Below, piece after piece: positions 8,400-17,312 of a DNA stretch of 64,000 nucleotides. The notes under the pieces are model-generated. The model did no database searches and had not been told where the DNA came from. It saw nothing but the letters and a program-made list of their open reading frames with translations. The position numbers and the translations under genes are program-made. Origin of the DNA: Marinobacter mobilis (GTDB lineage: Bacteria > Pseudomonadota > Gammaproteobacteria > Pseudomonadales > Oleiphilaceae); contig NZ_FNNE01000001.1 in assembly GCF_900106945.1 (NCBI RefSeq), positions 62,001 to 126,000 on the forward strand. Direction: 5' to 3'. The first letter of the stretch is position 1. Each line of letters opens with the position of its first letter.

Positions 8400-9587
8400 A
8401 TGACGGCTGCAATCCGACAGTATCTGGTCATCACCGGTAACTACTGGGCTTTTACCCTGACCGATGGCGCCCTGCGAATGCTGGTAGTGCTGCACTTTCA
8501 CCAGCTCGGTTACTCGCCGCTGGAGATTGCCCTGCTGTTCGTCTTCTACGAGTTCTTCGGGGTCGTGACCAACCTGGTGGGGGGCTATCTGGGGGCCCGT
8601 ATGGGGTTGAACCGGACCATGAATCTCGGGTTGTTTCTACAGATTGTTGCCCTGGCCATGCTGGCCGTCCCGGCGGCAATGTTGACGGTACCCTGGGTGA
8701 TGGCGGCGCAGGCGCTCTCTGGCATCGCCAAGGATCTGAATAAAATGTCCGCCAAGAGTGGCATCAAACTGCTGGTGCCGGATACCCAGCACGGCACCCT
8801 GTACAAATGGGTGGCGCTCCTCACGGGGTCCAAGAACACCCTCAAGGGTGTGGGTTTCTTTCTCGGTGGTGTGTTGTTGATGGAGGCAAGAATCACTGGC
8901 GCTGTCATGATCATGGCCTTAGCGCTGGGTCTGGTGTGGCTGGCAAGCCTGTTCCTGCTCAAACAGGAGCTGGGCAAGAGCAAGGCCAAGCCGAAATTTA
9001 CCGACATCCTCTCCAAGAGTCGTGCGATCAATGTGCTGTCGGCGGCCAGAATGGTTCTGTTTGGCGCCCGCGATGTGTGGTTTGTGGTGGCACTGCCTGT
9101 CTACCTGCACACGGTGTTTGGCTGGGATTTCTGGAAAGTGGGTGGTTTTCTGGCCTGCTGGGTCATCGGCTATGGTTTTATCCAGACTATTGCGCCACGG
9201 ATCACCGGTAGTCGTGGGAGCCGGCAGACGGCGGTGTTCTGGGCGGCGGTGCTGGCACTGGTTCCGGCCGCCATCGCCATTGGCCTGATGGCGGGCTGGT
9301 CGCCGCAGTGGGTGGTAATTGGTGGACTGCTGATGTTCGGCGTGCTGTTTGCCGTCAACTCCTCCCTGCACAGCTATCTGATCGTCAGCTACGCCCGTGG
9401 CGATGGCGTGTCTCTGGATGTTGGCTTCTACTACATGTCTAATGCCGCCGGGCGATTGATGGGTACCCTTCTGTCCGGTTGGGTGTATCAGGTCTATGGC
9501 CTGGAGGCCTGTTTGTGGATGTCTGCCGGACTGGTGGCGATGGCGGCGCTGCTGTCACTGGGCTTGCCAGAGCGGCCACCGGCCTGA
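8400..9587 (+). CDS. arsJ: ArsJ organoarsenical efflux MFS permease
   Basis: A 395-residue major facilitator with about 10-12 hydrophobic helices in the inner membrane. ArsJ exports 1-arseno-3-phosphoglycerate made by the adjacent GAPDH. ArsJ-like signatures include the N-terminal NYWAFTLTDGALRMLVVLHF, the cytoplasmic SGIAKDLNKMSAKS loop and GSKNTLKGVGFF. I place the start at ATG 8400, one base after the GAPDH stop, since the upstream in-frame codons overlap GAPDH and add no family-like residues. Confidence 0.93.
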   Translation: MTAAIRQYLVITGNYWAFTLTDGALRMLVVLHFHQLGYSPLEIALLFVFYEFFGVVTNLVGGYLGARMGLNRTMNLGLFLQIVALAMLAVPAAMLTVPWVMAAQALSGIAKDLNKMSAKSGIKLLVPDTQHGTLYKWVALLTGSKNTLKGVGFFLGGVLLMEARITGAVMIMALALGLVWLASLFLLKQELGKSKAKPKFTDILSKSRAINVLSAARMVLFGARDVWFVVALPVYLHTVFGWDFWKVGGFLACWVIGYGFIQTIAPRITGSRGSRQTAVFWAAVLALVPAAIAIGLMAGWSPQWVVIGGLLMFGVLFAVNSSLHSYLIVSYARGDGVSLDVGFYYMSNAAGRLMGTLLSGWVYQVYGLEACLWMSAGLVAMAALLSLGLPERPPA

Positions 9588-9674
9588 GCCCATCGCGACG
9601 GCCGCCGGTGGACGATCTGCTGTTGGGCACCAAAGTCGCATGTTCCTTCAAAACATCCTCACGATAGTCTTAGG

Positions 9675-9758
9675 GGTGCCCTCAATCCCCTGGTTGGCGG
9701 CACTTTCAATGCCATTCCCAATGGCGCTCTTTATGGCACTCTCAATGAGACTCTGAAA
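9675..9758 (+). repeat. Degenerate 12-bp tandem repeat in the leader of the MFS gene
   Basis: Seven 12-base units run head to tail, with consensus GGCACTCTCAAT. Units start at 9675, 9687, 9699, 9711, 9723, 9735 and 9747. Matches to the consensus are roughly 9, 2, 11, 9, 9, 12 and 8 of 12. The array ends 27 bases before the start of the downstream permease gene. It also lies in a short open frame (9496-9756) as a four-residue repeat, but that frame overlaps the end of arsJ and has no visible start signal. Confidence 0.6.
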
Positions 9759-9785
9759 CGGAACCTCTCACAAAAGGCGGTCGTA

Positions 9786-10970
9786 ATGATCGATTTACTC
9801 CGACGTTATCCGTTACCGGTGATCGTCGTTGCCCAGTTGTTCGGAACCTCCCTGTGGTTCAGCGTTAATGGAGTCTGGTTATCCCTGTCCCGGGAGTTGG
9901 GGCTGACCGAAGCGGATCTGGGCAGGCTGACTCTGGCGGTACAGGCTGGCTTTATCGCAGGCACCCTGACGATTGCGGTGACGGGGCTGGCTGACCGCTT
10001 TGGGGCCAGCCGGATCTTCGCGGTGGCAAGTCTGTTGGGCGCCATGGCCAATGCCGGGTTTGTGCTGACCCTGAATCTGCCGGCACTGGATTTCATTTTG
10101 CGGTTTGCCACCGGACTTTGCCTGGCGGGCATCTATCCGTTGGGCATGAAAATGGTCATCGCCTGGACGCCGAAGTATTCGGGCGTGGCACTGGCTTGGC
10201 TGGTGGGTATGCTGACCCTGGGTACTGCGCTGCCGCACCTGATGCGCGGGGCGACGCTGGGTATGCCCTGGCAGTGGCCGTTATTGGTGGCGTCGCTGCT
10301 GGCCGTAGTGGGTGCTGCGGTGGTGTTTCTGTTGGGGGATGGCCCCCATTTACCCAAAAGCAGCGGGCCTATCCCTCTGCGTCAGGGGCTGGCCGCCTTG
10401 CGTGTGCCCCGATTCCGGGCCGTTGCCGGTGGTTACTTTGGGCATATGTGGGAACTCTATGCATTCTGGACCCTGGTGCCGTTGCTGGTTGGCCGCGAGC
10501 TGGGGCGTCTGGGAGAGGGGGACGCATTGATTCCATGGCTGGCGTTTGCGGTGATTGGTATCGGAGCCGTGGGGTGTGTCGGGGGAGGCTGGCTAAGTCG
10601 AGTAAAAGGCAGTGAATGGGTGGCGCGGCAGGCGCTTCGGCTATCGGGCACGGTCTGCCTGGTATACCCCTGGCTGAACGGGGTATCGCCGGTGGTGTTG
10701 ATGGCCTTGCTTTTGGTCTGGGGGGTGGCCGTGGTGGCGGATTCGCCCCAGTTCTCGGCTCTCGCTGCCGAGGCCGCGCCGCGGGCATCGGTGGGCTCGT
10801 CGCTGGCGGTGATGAATGCCGTTGGTTTTGGCCTGACCCTGCCGGCCATCTGGTTGACCAGCGGATGGTGGGGCCAGCTGGAGGTTTGGGCAGTATTACT
10901 GCTGGTGCCTGGGCCGGTGCTCGGGCTATGGTCGCTGGCAAGAGCAGGGGCTGAACCAGCGCAGGGCTAG
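9786..10970 (+). CDS. MFS transporter of unknown substrate, downstream of arsJ
   Basis: A 394-residue major facilitator with about 12 hydrophobic segments. The loop between helices 2 and 3 reads GLADRFGASRIFA, a variant of the MFS motif A. Internal repeats of two six-helix halves are suggested by the hydrophilic stretch near residues 185-205. I do not recognise a specific substrate class. It lies 198 bp after arsJ on the same strand, separated by a repeat array, so it may be a distal member of the arsenic operon or an independent gene. An arsenical, phosphate-ester or unrelated substrate are all possible. Confidence 0.82.
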   Translation: MIDLLRRYPLPVIVVAQLFGTSLWFSVNGVWLSLSRELGLTEADLGRLTLAVQAGFIAGTLTIAVTGLADRFGASRIFAVASLLGAMANAGFVLTLNLPALDFILRFATGLCLAGIYPLGMKMVIAWTPKYSGVALAWLVGMLTLGTALPHLMRGATLGMPWQWPLLVASLLAVVGAAVVFLLGDGPHLPKSSGPIPLRQGLAALRVPRFRAVAGGYFGHMWELYAFWTLVPLLVGRELGRLGEGDALIPWLAFAVIGIGAVGCVGGGWLSRVKGSEWVARQALRLSGTVCLVYPWLNGVSPVVLMALLLVWGVAVVADSPQFSALAAEAAPRASVGSSLAVMNAVGFGLTLPAIWLTSGWWGQLEVWAVLLLVPGPVLGLWSLARAGAEPAQG

Positions 10971-10999
10971 CCTGGGCGGGCGGCAGCCCCGGGCTGGTA

Positions 11000-11401
11000 T
11001 CAGAGCTGGTCCGGGACTTCGCGGATGCGCCCATGCTCGTCGATGGCGACAAAGACAAACAGCGCTTCGGTCACCTTGCGGGGGCGCTTGGCAGCACGGT
11101 CCAGGGTCCACACCTCAACATTGATCTTCATCGAGCTGCGGCCAATGTCCACCAGTTCGCAGTAGCAGCTGACCTGGGAGCCAACGCGCAGGGGTGACAG
11201 GAATTCCATGCGGTCTACGGCAACGGTGGCATTGCGTCCCTGGGATACTCGCCCGGCAATGGAAGCTGCGGCCATATCCATCTGCTTGATCAGCCAGCCG
11301 GCATAAACATCACCATTGGCGTTCGTATCCCCGGGCAGAGGGACTACCTGAATGGTGAGTTCGCCGCGGGGGCGGGGTTTGTCATCGTCCAGAGTCGTCA
11401 T
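11000..11401 (-). CDS. YciA-like acyl-CoA thioesterase
   Basis: A 133-residue single hot-dog-fold protein of the YciA/BACH acyl-CoA hydrolase family, which releases CoA from a broad range of acyl-CoAs in the cytosol. The family pattern is clear: LPGDTNANGDVYAGWLIKQMD carries the catalytic Asn/Asp region at the start of the long helix, followed by AVDRMEFLSPLRVGSQVS on the dimer-forming strand. The length matches E. coli YciA (132). It is convergent with the MFS gene and divergent from pstS. E. coli calls this gene yciA, but orthology is not certain. Confidence 0.88.
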   Translation of the reverse strand: MTTLDDDKPRPRGELTIQVVPLPGDTNANGDVYAGWLIKQMDMAAASIAGRVSQGRNATVAVDRMEFLSPLRVGSQVSCYCELVDIGRSSMKINVEVWTLDRAAKRPRKVTEALFVFVAIDEHGRIREVPDQL

Positions 11402-11547
11402 CGAAAGGCACCTTTTGTCATTCTTGTTTCATTGCATAAAAAATGTTGAAAAGCTGCATGTTAATGGTGATCGCCGTGGCTGCAAGCGAAATCGGCCTTA
11501 AATGCCAGCATTTCCCTTTACCGCTCATGACGGTAATATTTCAAACG

Positions 11548-11581
11548 CTGTAACAAAGTTGTCACAGAGGCTGCGTATTCT
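11548..11581 (+). promoter_or_regulatory. Pho box and -10 of the pst operon
   Basis: CTGTAACAAAGTTGTCAC (11548-11565) matches the PhoB consensus CTGTCATAAATCTGTCAC at 14 of 18 positions. A -10 element TATTCT (11576-11581) follows after 10 bp, the spacing used when PhoB replaces a -35. Transcription would start near 11588, giving a leader of about 120 nt before pstS. Confidence 0.8.
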
Positions 11582-11627
11582 CCAATCATCGGCTCACCCA
11601 TGCCGTTAGTCTGAGGATTGGATAAGA

Positions 11628-11691
11628 CGTCAAATTGACGAGAAATGACGCGATCTGATCCCATCAGCTCACCAAAAGCAGCTTATAAGCT
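11628..11691 (+). repeat. Two perfect inverted repeats in the pstS leader
   Basis: CGTCAA-A-TTGACG (11628-11640) and the 12-bp palindrome AGCTTATAAGCT (11680-11691) both fall inside the predicted pstS leader. The second ends 20 bases before the start codon and 9 bases before the GGAG ribosome site. They could be protein-binding sites or RNA structures; nothing in the sequence decides. Confidence 0.4.
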
Positions 11692-11711
11692 CAACGTGAT
11701 GGAGACGTAAC

Positions 11712-12770
11712 GTGATTAATCTGAAGACAGCTTTCGCCAGCCTGGCCGTTGCCGGTACCCTGGCTGCAGTTTCCACCCCGACCCTGGCCCGTGACACCAT
11801 TAACATCGTGGGTTCCTCTACCGTTTACCCGTTTGCCACCGTGGTTGCTGAGCACTTCGGTCGCAACACTGATTTCCCGACTCCGAAATTGGAGTCCACG
11901 GGTTCCGGCGGTGGTCTGAAGCTGTTCTGTGCCGGTATCGGTACTCAGCATCCGGACATCACCAACGCTTCCCGTCGTATGAAGGCCAGTGAATTTGAAC
12001 TGTGCCAGAGCAACGGTGTTGAAGACATCGTGGAAGTGAAGATCGGCAGCGACGGCATTGTACTGGCCAGCTCCCAGGAAGCGGAAAACCTGGACGTCAG
12101 CCTGCAGCAGTTGTTCCTGGCTCTGGCCAAAGATGTTCCGAACCCGGACGGCAGCGAAGAACTGGTTGCCAATCCTTACCAGAACTGGAATGACATCGAC
12201 GCCAGCTTGCCTAACAAGCCGATTCGCGTGATGGGTCCTCCTCCTACCTCCGGTACCCGTGACGCCTTCAACGAGTTGGCTCTGGAAGGTGGTTGCAAGA
12301 CCTTTGACTGGATCAAGGCTATCAAGGCTGAAGACAAGAACGCCTACAAGGCCATCTGCCACAGCGTTCGTGAAGACGGTGCCTTTGTTGAGGCCGGTGA
12401 GAACGACAACCTGATCGTTCAGAAACTGACGGCAGACGCCTCCGCCTACGGTATCTTTGGCTACAGCTTCCTGGAAGAGAACTCTGGTACCCTGCAGGCA
12501 GCAACGGTTGCCGGCTTTGAGCCGACCATGGACAACATCAGCGTTGGTGACTACCCGCTGGCCCGTTCCCTGTGGTTCTACGTGAAGAAAGCTCACGTGG
12601 GTGTGGTTCCGGGTATCGCCGAGTACGTGGCTGAGTTCGCGAGCGAAGGCGCCTGGGGTGACAACGGTTACCTGGCTGATGTGGGCCTGATTCCGCTGGA
12701 TCGCGCGGACCGCATGACGGCTGCCGAAAGCGCTGTCAGCCTGGAAACCATGACGGGTGACGAGCTGTAA
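11712..12770 (+). CDS. pstS: Phosphate ABC transporter substrate-binding protein PstS
   Basis: A 352-residue periplasmic phosphate-binding protein that delivers Pi to PstCA. The start is GTG 11712, seven bases after GGAG; no in-frame ATG fits. An N-terminal signal peptide runs to about residue 27 (TLA before RDTIN). Phosphate-contact loops are visible: NIVGSSTVYP, ESTGSGGGLKLFC and PTSGTRDAF. Codon use looks more biased than in its neighbours, consistent with very high expression under phosphate limitation. It is first gene of pstSCAB-phoU, separated from pstC by two hairpins that could limit read-through, giving more PstS than membrane components. Confidence 0.95.
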   Translation: MINLKTAFASLAVAGTLAAVSTPTLARDTINIVGSSTVYPFATVVAEHFGRNTDFPTPKLESTGSGGGLKLFCAGIGTQHPDITNASRRMKASEFELCQSNGVEDIVEVKIGSDGIVLASSQEAENLDVSLQQLFLALAKDVPNPDGSEELVANPYQNWNDIDASLPNKPIRVMGPPPTSGTRDAFNELALEGGCKTFDWIKAIKAEDKNAYKAICHSVREDGAFVEAGENDNLIVQKLTADASAYGIFGYSFLEENSGTLQAATVAGFEPTMDNISVGDYPLARSLWFYVKKAHVGVVPGIAEYVAEFASEGAWGDNGYLADVGLIPLDRADRMTAAESAVSLETMTGDEL

Positions 12771-12797
12771 TACGGCTGGTATCAGAGAAGTGGTAAG

Positions 12798-12828
12798 GAA
12801 AAGTGCGGGCCTGGTGTCCGCACTTTTC
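12798..12828 (+). terminator. Intercistronic hairpin after pstS
   Basis: Perfect 11-bp arms GAAAAGTGCGG and CCGCACTTTTC enclose a 9-base loop. The A/T-rich base of the stem gives a four-T run on the rising arm, so partial termination is plausible while leaving pstCAB-phoU connected. Confidence 0.65.
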
Positions 12829-12838
12829 ATGTGTGTAA

Positions 12839-12879
12839 AAACCCGCTGAATGCCCCTTTCGGGGAGATAAGGCGGGTTT
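12839..12879 (+). terminator. Second, branched intercistronic hairpin before pstC
   Basis: Outer arms AAACCCGC (12839-12846) and GCGGGTTT (12872-12879) enclose an inner hairpin CCCC-TTTC-GGGG (12853-12864). It lies 25 bases before the pstC start. It may stabilise the 3' end of a short pstS message or attenuate transcription into pstC. Confidence 0.5.
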
Positions 12880-12904
12880 CCAATAGCAGAAACAGAGAGA
12901 AACC

Positions 12905-14293
12905 ATGCAACCGGCGAATCTAATTCCGCTCATTGTGGTGCTGGTCGTTATTGCCTTTGCCCTGGGCTACGCGCGATCACGAGCCCTGGCAGTCCCCATG
13001 GGTGGTATCAAGCATCTGAAATCGCTTCCCTTCTACTATGCTGCCCGGGCGGCCATGTGGTGTGGATTGCCGGCGCTGCTGGTCTTGGCCTGCTGGCTGG
13101 GGTTTGAGGGCAAGGTTATCCAGACGCTGGTGGTCGGCAGTCTGCCGGCGGAATTGCAGCCGGATTCGGCGGGCAAGGCCAGTCTGATCCTGTCTCAGAT
13201 CAGTAACGTCGCCTCCGGCGCACTGTCTGCCGATGTTGTGCCGCCGGCTATTGCTGAAGCGGCCTCAAGGCTGACGGGGCTGCAGCAGAGCAGCCAGACG
13301 ATGATGGCGCTGCTGGTTATCTGTATTGCGGTGCTTGGGGGATTTGTCGCCTGGTTACGTATAGCCCCCCATATCAATGCCCGGGAAAAATTTGAGACCA
13401 CCCTGCGGCGGATTTTTTTCGCCTGTGCCGGGTTGGCAATCCTGACCACCGTGGGCATTGTGTTCTCGGTGATCTTCGAGACCATTCGATTCTTTGGCAA
13501 GGTACCCATCACTGAGTTCCTGTTTGGAACCTCGTGGAGCCCGCAAACTGCGATCCGTGCGGACCAGGTGGGGGCTGAAGGTGCCTTTGGCATGATCCCG
13601 CTGTTTGTGGGCACTCTGCTTATTTCTGCTATTGCGATGGTGGTGGCGGTGCCTGTCGGCCTGATGTCCGCCATCTACCTGTCCGAATACGCCTCCCCGC
13701 GCATGCGCGGCATCATCAAGCCGTTGCTGGAAATGTTGGCAGGTGTGCCAACGGTGGTTTACGGTTTTTTCGCGGCGCTGACCGTGGCGCCATTCATCAG
13801 CGGCCTGGCGGCAGCCCTGGGATTACAGGCATCGGCAGAAAGTGCGCTGGCAGCCGGTCTGGTGATGGGCATCATGATTATTCCGTTTGTATCATCACTG
13901 TCTGACGATGTTATCAATGCCGTACCCCAGTCGCTGCGGGACGGTTCCCTGGCGCTCGGTGCGACCCAGTCCGAAACCATGAAGAAGGTGATTTTTCCGG
14001 CGGCATTGCCCGGCATTATGGGCGGTATTCTGCTGGCGGTGTCCCGCGCCATTGGTGAGACCATGATTGTGGTCATGGCCGCGGGTCTCGCGGCCAACCT
14101 GACCGCTAACCCTCTGGAAGCGGTCACCACCGTCACCGTTCAGATTGTCACCCTGCTGGTGGGCGATCAGGAATTCGACAGTGCCAAGACCCTGGCGGCC
14201 TTCGCCCTCGGCATGCTGCTGTTTGTTGTAACCCTGGCGCTGAATGTCATTGCCCTCCATGTCGTAAGAAAATATCGGGAACAGTATGACTAA
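12905..14293 (+). CDS. pstC: Phosphate ABC transporter permease PstC, long form
   Basis: A 462-residue inner-membrane permease that forms the channel of the Pst importer with PstA. The last 290 or so residues are the classical PstC transmembrane domain, with the permease signature region ending RAIGETMIVVMAAG. The first 150 or so residues are an extension absent from E. coli PstC (319), with two membrane segments and a periplasmic stretch between them. Long PstC proteins are known in marine gammaproteobacteria and pseudomonads. Its end overlaps the pstA start by 8 bp, so translation is coupled. Confidence 0.93.
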   Translation: MQPANLIPLIVVLVVIAFALGYARSRALAVPMGGIKHLKSLPFYYAARAAMWCGLPALLVLACWLGFEGKVIQTLVVGSLPAELQPDSAGKASLILSQISNVASGALSADVVPPAIAEAASRLTGLQQSSQTMMALLVICIAVLGGFVAWLRIAPHINAREKFETTLRRIFFACAGLAILTTVGIVFSVIFETIRFFGKVPITEFLFGTSWSPQTAIRADQVGAEGAFGMIPLFVGTLLISAIAMVVAVPVGLMSAIYLSEYASPRMRGIIKPLLEMLAGVPTVVYGFFAALTVAPFISGLAAALGLQASAESALAAGLVMGIMIIPFVSSLSDDVINAVPQSLRDGSLALGATQSETMKKVIFPAALPGIMGGILLAVSRAIGETMIVVMAAGLAANLTANPLEAVTTVTVQIVTLLVGDQEFDSAKTLAAFALGMLLFVVTLALNVIALHVVRKYREQYD

Positions 14294-15563
14294 CTCAACT
14301 TCGCAGGCGGAGATTGTCCGCCAGTCTCTGAAGCGACGTTACCGCAAGGAACGCCGTTTCCGGGCCTACGGCATTGCTGCAATTGCCGTGGCCCTGACCG
14401 CTCTGGTGGTGTTGTTTGCTGACATCATCGGTAAGGGTTACACCGGCTTTCTCAAGACCACGCTTACTCTGGAGGTCACCTTTGACCCTGAGCTGATGTA
14501 TCTGGAGGATCCCACTGACCCGGCCCAGCTGCGTAATGGTGACTATTTGGCGCCGCTGATTGCCGCGCTCAAGAAGGAACTGCCGGAAGTGTCCGGCCGC
14601 CGGGCTGAGCGGGCGCTGAAGGGGCTGATCAGCAGTTATGCCGCCAGTGACGTAAAAGATCTGGTGGCGGCAGATCCGGCGATCATGGGCACCACTCAGC
14701 GTCTGACCTTCCTGGCCAGCGATGATGTCGATGTGTTCGCCAAACACCGGGACGATGCCAGCTATTCCATCAAGCTGACGGAGCAGCAGCAGGCCTGGGC
14801 CCTTACCCTGTTGGAGCGGGGCATCATTGAAAACTCATTCAACGATGTGTTTTTCAGCAATGGCGACAGTCGTGATCCTGGCCATGCCGGTGTCCTCGGT
14901 GCCATTGTCGGGTCTTTGCTGACCATGGCGGTAACCCTGTTGCTGTCGTTCCCCATTGGGGTGTCTGCGGCGATCTACCTGGAGGAATTCGCGCCCCAGA
15001 ATCGTCTCACCGATTTCATTGAAGTGAACATCAACAACCTGGCTGCGGTACCGTCGATTATCTTCGGTCTGCTGGGTCTGGCGGTGTTTATCAACCTGTT
15101 CGGCATGCCGCGCTCGGTGCCGGTCGTGGGTGGTCTGGTGTTGATGCTGATGACTCTGCCGACGATCATTATTTCCAGCCGCGCCGCCATCAAGAGTGTG
15201 CCGCCATCGATTCGGGAAGCGGCCCAGGGTATCGGGGCGTCCAAGATGCAGGTGGTACTGCACCATGTGCTGCCACTCGCCATGCCCGGCATGCTGACCG
15301 GCTCCATCATTGGTATGGCGCAAGCCCTGGGTGAAACCGCGCCGCTCCTGCTCATCGGTATGGTGGCCTTTATCGTTGATGTCCCGGACGGCTTTTTCAG
15401 CTCTGCGACGGTGCTGCCGGTGCAGATCTTCCTGTGGGCAGGCAGTCCGGAACAGGGCTTTATCGAACGTGCGTCGGCCGCCATTATGGTGTTGCTGGCC
15501 TTTCTGATCAGTATGAACGCATTGGCTATCTGGCTCCGTAAACGACTCGAGCGCCGGTGGTAA
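14286..15563 (+). CDS. pstA: Phosphate ABC transporter permease PstA, long form
   Basis: A 425-residue partner of PstC. An N-terminal region of about 130-140 residues, with one membrane segment near 30-50 and a periplasmic part, resembles the DUF3333 extension of long PstA proteins. The C-terminal 290 residues form the permease domain, with [36 protein letters not shown] sequence and the loop [14 protein letters not shown] that meets the PstB ATPase. It overlaps pstC and is followed by pstB after 11 bp. Confidence 0.93.
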   Translation: MTNSTSQAEIVRQSLKRRYRKERRFRAYGIAAIAVALTALVVLFADIIGKGYTGFLKTTLTLEVTFDPELMYLEDPTDPAQLRNGDYLAPLIAALKKELPEVSGRRAERALKGLISSYAASDVKDLVAADPAIMGTTQRLTFLASDDVDVFAKHRDDASYSIKLTEQQQAWALTLLERGIIENSFNDVFFSNGDSRDPGHAGVLGAIVGSLLTMAVTLLLSFPIGVSAAIYLEEFAPQNRLTDFIEVNINNLAAVPSIIFGLLGLAVFINLFGMPRSVPVVGGLVLMLMTLPTIIISSRAAIKSVPPSIREAAQGIGASKMQVVLHHVLPLAMPGMLTGSIIGMAQALGETAPLLLIGMVAFIVDVPDGFFSSATVLPVQIFLWAGSPEQGFIERASAAIMVLLAFLISMNALAIWLRKRLERRW

Positions 15564-15574
15564 AGGAGAATCCC

Positions 15575-16468
15575 ATGAGTACTTTGAATACCAGTATCAG
15601 CACTGAACAGACGCAACGGGAAGCTCCCGAACTGGCTCCGGCCGCAGTGCAGGACAAGCCTGAGGAAACCGCCATCGAATATGGCCAGACCGTGGGTACC
15701 CCGTTTGCCGATGACGCAAAATTCCGTCTGCGTGACGTTGAGGTGTATTACGGCGAGAGCCAGGCGATCAAGGGTGTAAGCCTGGACATTGCCCGTAATG
15801 AGGTTATTGCCTTTATCGGTCCCTCCGGTTGCGGTAAGTCCACGTTCCTGCGCTGCCTGAACCGGATGAACGACAGTATCGATATCTGTCGTGTGAAAGG
15901 GAGCCTGGAGCTGGACGGACAGGATCTCTACGACCCCCGCCGCGACGTTGTTGAACTGCGTGCACGGGTAGGCATGGTGTTCCAGAAACCGAACCCCTTC
16001 CCCAAATCCATTTATGACAATGTGGCCTACGGCCCGCGCATCCATGGCCTGGCAAATCGCAAGTCAGAGCTGGATGACATTGTTGAGGACAGTCTGCGAA
16101 AAGCCGGTCTGTGGAACGAGGTCAAGGATCGCCTGGATGCTCCGGCAACCGGTATGTCTGGTGGTCAGCAGCAGCGTCTGTGTATCGCCCGGACGATCGC
16201 CGTGAGTCCGGAAGTGGTGCTGATGGATGAGCCTTGCTCCGCGCTGGACCCGATTGCGACGGCAAAGGTTGAAGAGCTGATTGCCGAGCTGTCGGAGAGT
16301 TACACCATCATCATCGTGACCCACTCCATGCAGCAGGCCGCTCGGGTTTCTCACCGTACCGCCTATTTCCATCTGGGTAACCTGGTGGAAGTTAACGCCA
16401 CCGACAAGGTGTTCACGGCACCCGAGCATAAACTGACCGAATCATACATCACCGGCCGTTTCGGCTGA
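15575..16468 (+). CDS. pstB: Phosphate ABC transporter ATPase PstB
   Basis: A 297-residue ATP-binding subunit that powers Pi import. Walker [10 protein letters not shown] is at 82-90, the ABC signature is [13 protein letters not shown], Walker B is [13 protein letters not shown], and the switch His is in VTHSMQQA. The MSGGQ signature replaces the usual LSGGQ. The first 48 or so residues are a charged, low-complexity extension relative to E. coli PstB. The start is ATG 15575 behind AAGGAG; the ATG at 15557 lies inside pstA and lacks such a site. Confidence 0.95.
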   Translation: MSTLNTSISTEQTQREAPELAPAAVQDKPEETAIEYGQTVGTPFADDAKFRLRDVEVYYGESQAIKGVSLDIARNEVIAFIGPSGCGKSTFLRCLNRMNDSIDICRVKGSLELDGQDLYDPRRDVVELRARVGMVFQKPNPFPKSIYDNVAYGPRIHGLANRKSELDDIVEDSLRKAGLWNEVKDRLDAPATGMSGGQQQRLCIARTIAVSPEVVLMDEPCSALDPIATAKVEELIAELSESYTIIIVTHSMQQAARVSHRTAYFHLGNLVEVNATDKVFTAPEHKLTESYITGRFG

Positions 16469-16505
16469 TTGTGGCCGCGACGGATAGATCAGGAGAATAA
16501 GAGTT

Positions 16506-17228
16506 ATGCCTACGCAAAAGGATGAAGTTTACGGTGATCACATTTCCCATCAGTTCAATGAAGAGCTGGCGGAACTGAAAACCGAATTTCTGAAAATGGG
16601 TGGCTTGGTTGAACAGCAGCTGATGGATTCAATCCAGGCGCTGATCGAGAATGACGGCCAGCTGGCGGATGACGTTCGCGGTCGTGACAAGGTGGTCGAC
16701 AAGATGGAAATCGCCATCGATGAAGAGGCGACCAAGGTCATTGCCCGCCGCCAGCCTACTGCCCGGGATCTGCGCCTGGTGGTCTCCGTCATCAAGATGG
16801 TGGCTGACCTGGAGCGGGTAGGTGACGAATCGAAGAAGATTGCCAAGTTCGCCATGGGGCTGTCTCAGGAAGGTCAGGCGCCGCGTGGCTATGTCGAGGC
16901 CCGCCACATTGGTAATCATGTGGCCAGCATGCTGCACGATGCGCTGGATGCCTTTGCCCGTCTGGATTCTGAGCAGGCCCTGCGGGTGATGAAGGAAGAC
17001 AAGCGGGTGGACGAGGAGTATCAGGCTGCAACCCGTACCTTGCTTACCTTCATGATGGAAGACAGCCGCAATATCTCCCGCTGCATGTCAGTGATGTGGG
17101 TGCTGCGAGCGCTGGAGCGGGTCGGTGATCACGCCTGCAACATTGCCGAAAACGTGATTTTCATGGTCAAGGGCGAGGATGTTCGACACGCCTCCATGGA
17201 ACGGGCGGAAGAGGTGGTCAGCCGCTAA
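16506..17228 (+). CDS. phoU: Phosphate signalling protein PhoU
   Basis: A 240-residue all-helical cytosolic protein made of two PhoU three-helix bundles. Metal-binding E(D)xxxD-type stretches are visible in DLERVGDESKKIAK and in ALERVGDHACNIAEN. PhoU mediates repression of the Pho regulon by linking the Pst transporter to PhoR when phosphate is ample. It ends the pst operon, 37 bp after pstB, and is followed by a strong terminator. The cognate phoR/phoB pair lies about 30 kb away in this window. Confidence 0.95.
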   Translation: MPTQKDEVYGDHISHQFNEELAELKTEFLKMGGLVEQQLMDSIQALIENDGQLADDVRGRDKVVDKMEIAIDEEATKVIARRQPTARDLRLVVSVIKMVADLERVGDESKKIAKFAMGLSQEGQAPRGYVEARHIGNHVASMLHDALDAFARLDSEQALRVMKEDKRVDEEYQAATRTLLTFMMEDSRNISRCMSVMWVLRALERVGDHACNIAENVIFMVKGEDVRHASMERAEEVVSR

Positions 17229-17250
17229 CGGCAGGTCCATCGTTCGCTGT

Positions 17251-17288
17251 AAAAAAGCCGGCCCAGGTAAACCTGCGCCGGCTTTTTT
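17251..17288. terminator. Bidirectional intrinsic terminator between phoU and the HIT gene
   Basis: Twelve-base arms AAAAAAGCCGGC and GCCGGCTTTTTT with a 14-base loop. There is a T-run on both strands, so it can end phoU rightward and the HIT gene leftward. Confidence 0.88.
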
Positions 17289-17312
17289 ATGCCTGCTGAT
17301 CAGATGGCCAGG

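Noticed and set aside
9496..9756. An 86-codon frame containing the 12-bp repeats
   Set aside because: It starts inside arsJ in another frame without a ribosome site; kept only as a note on the repeat.
11691..12830. A 379-codon frame antisense to pstS
   Set aside because: It mirrors pstS codon bias in a GC-rich genome; it runs across the pstS leader and terminator and shows no family pattern.
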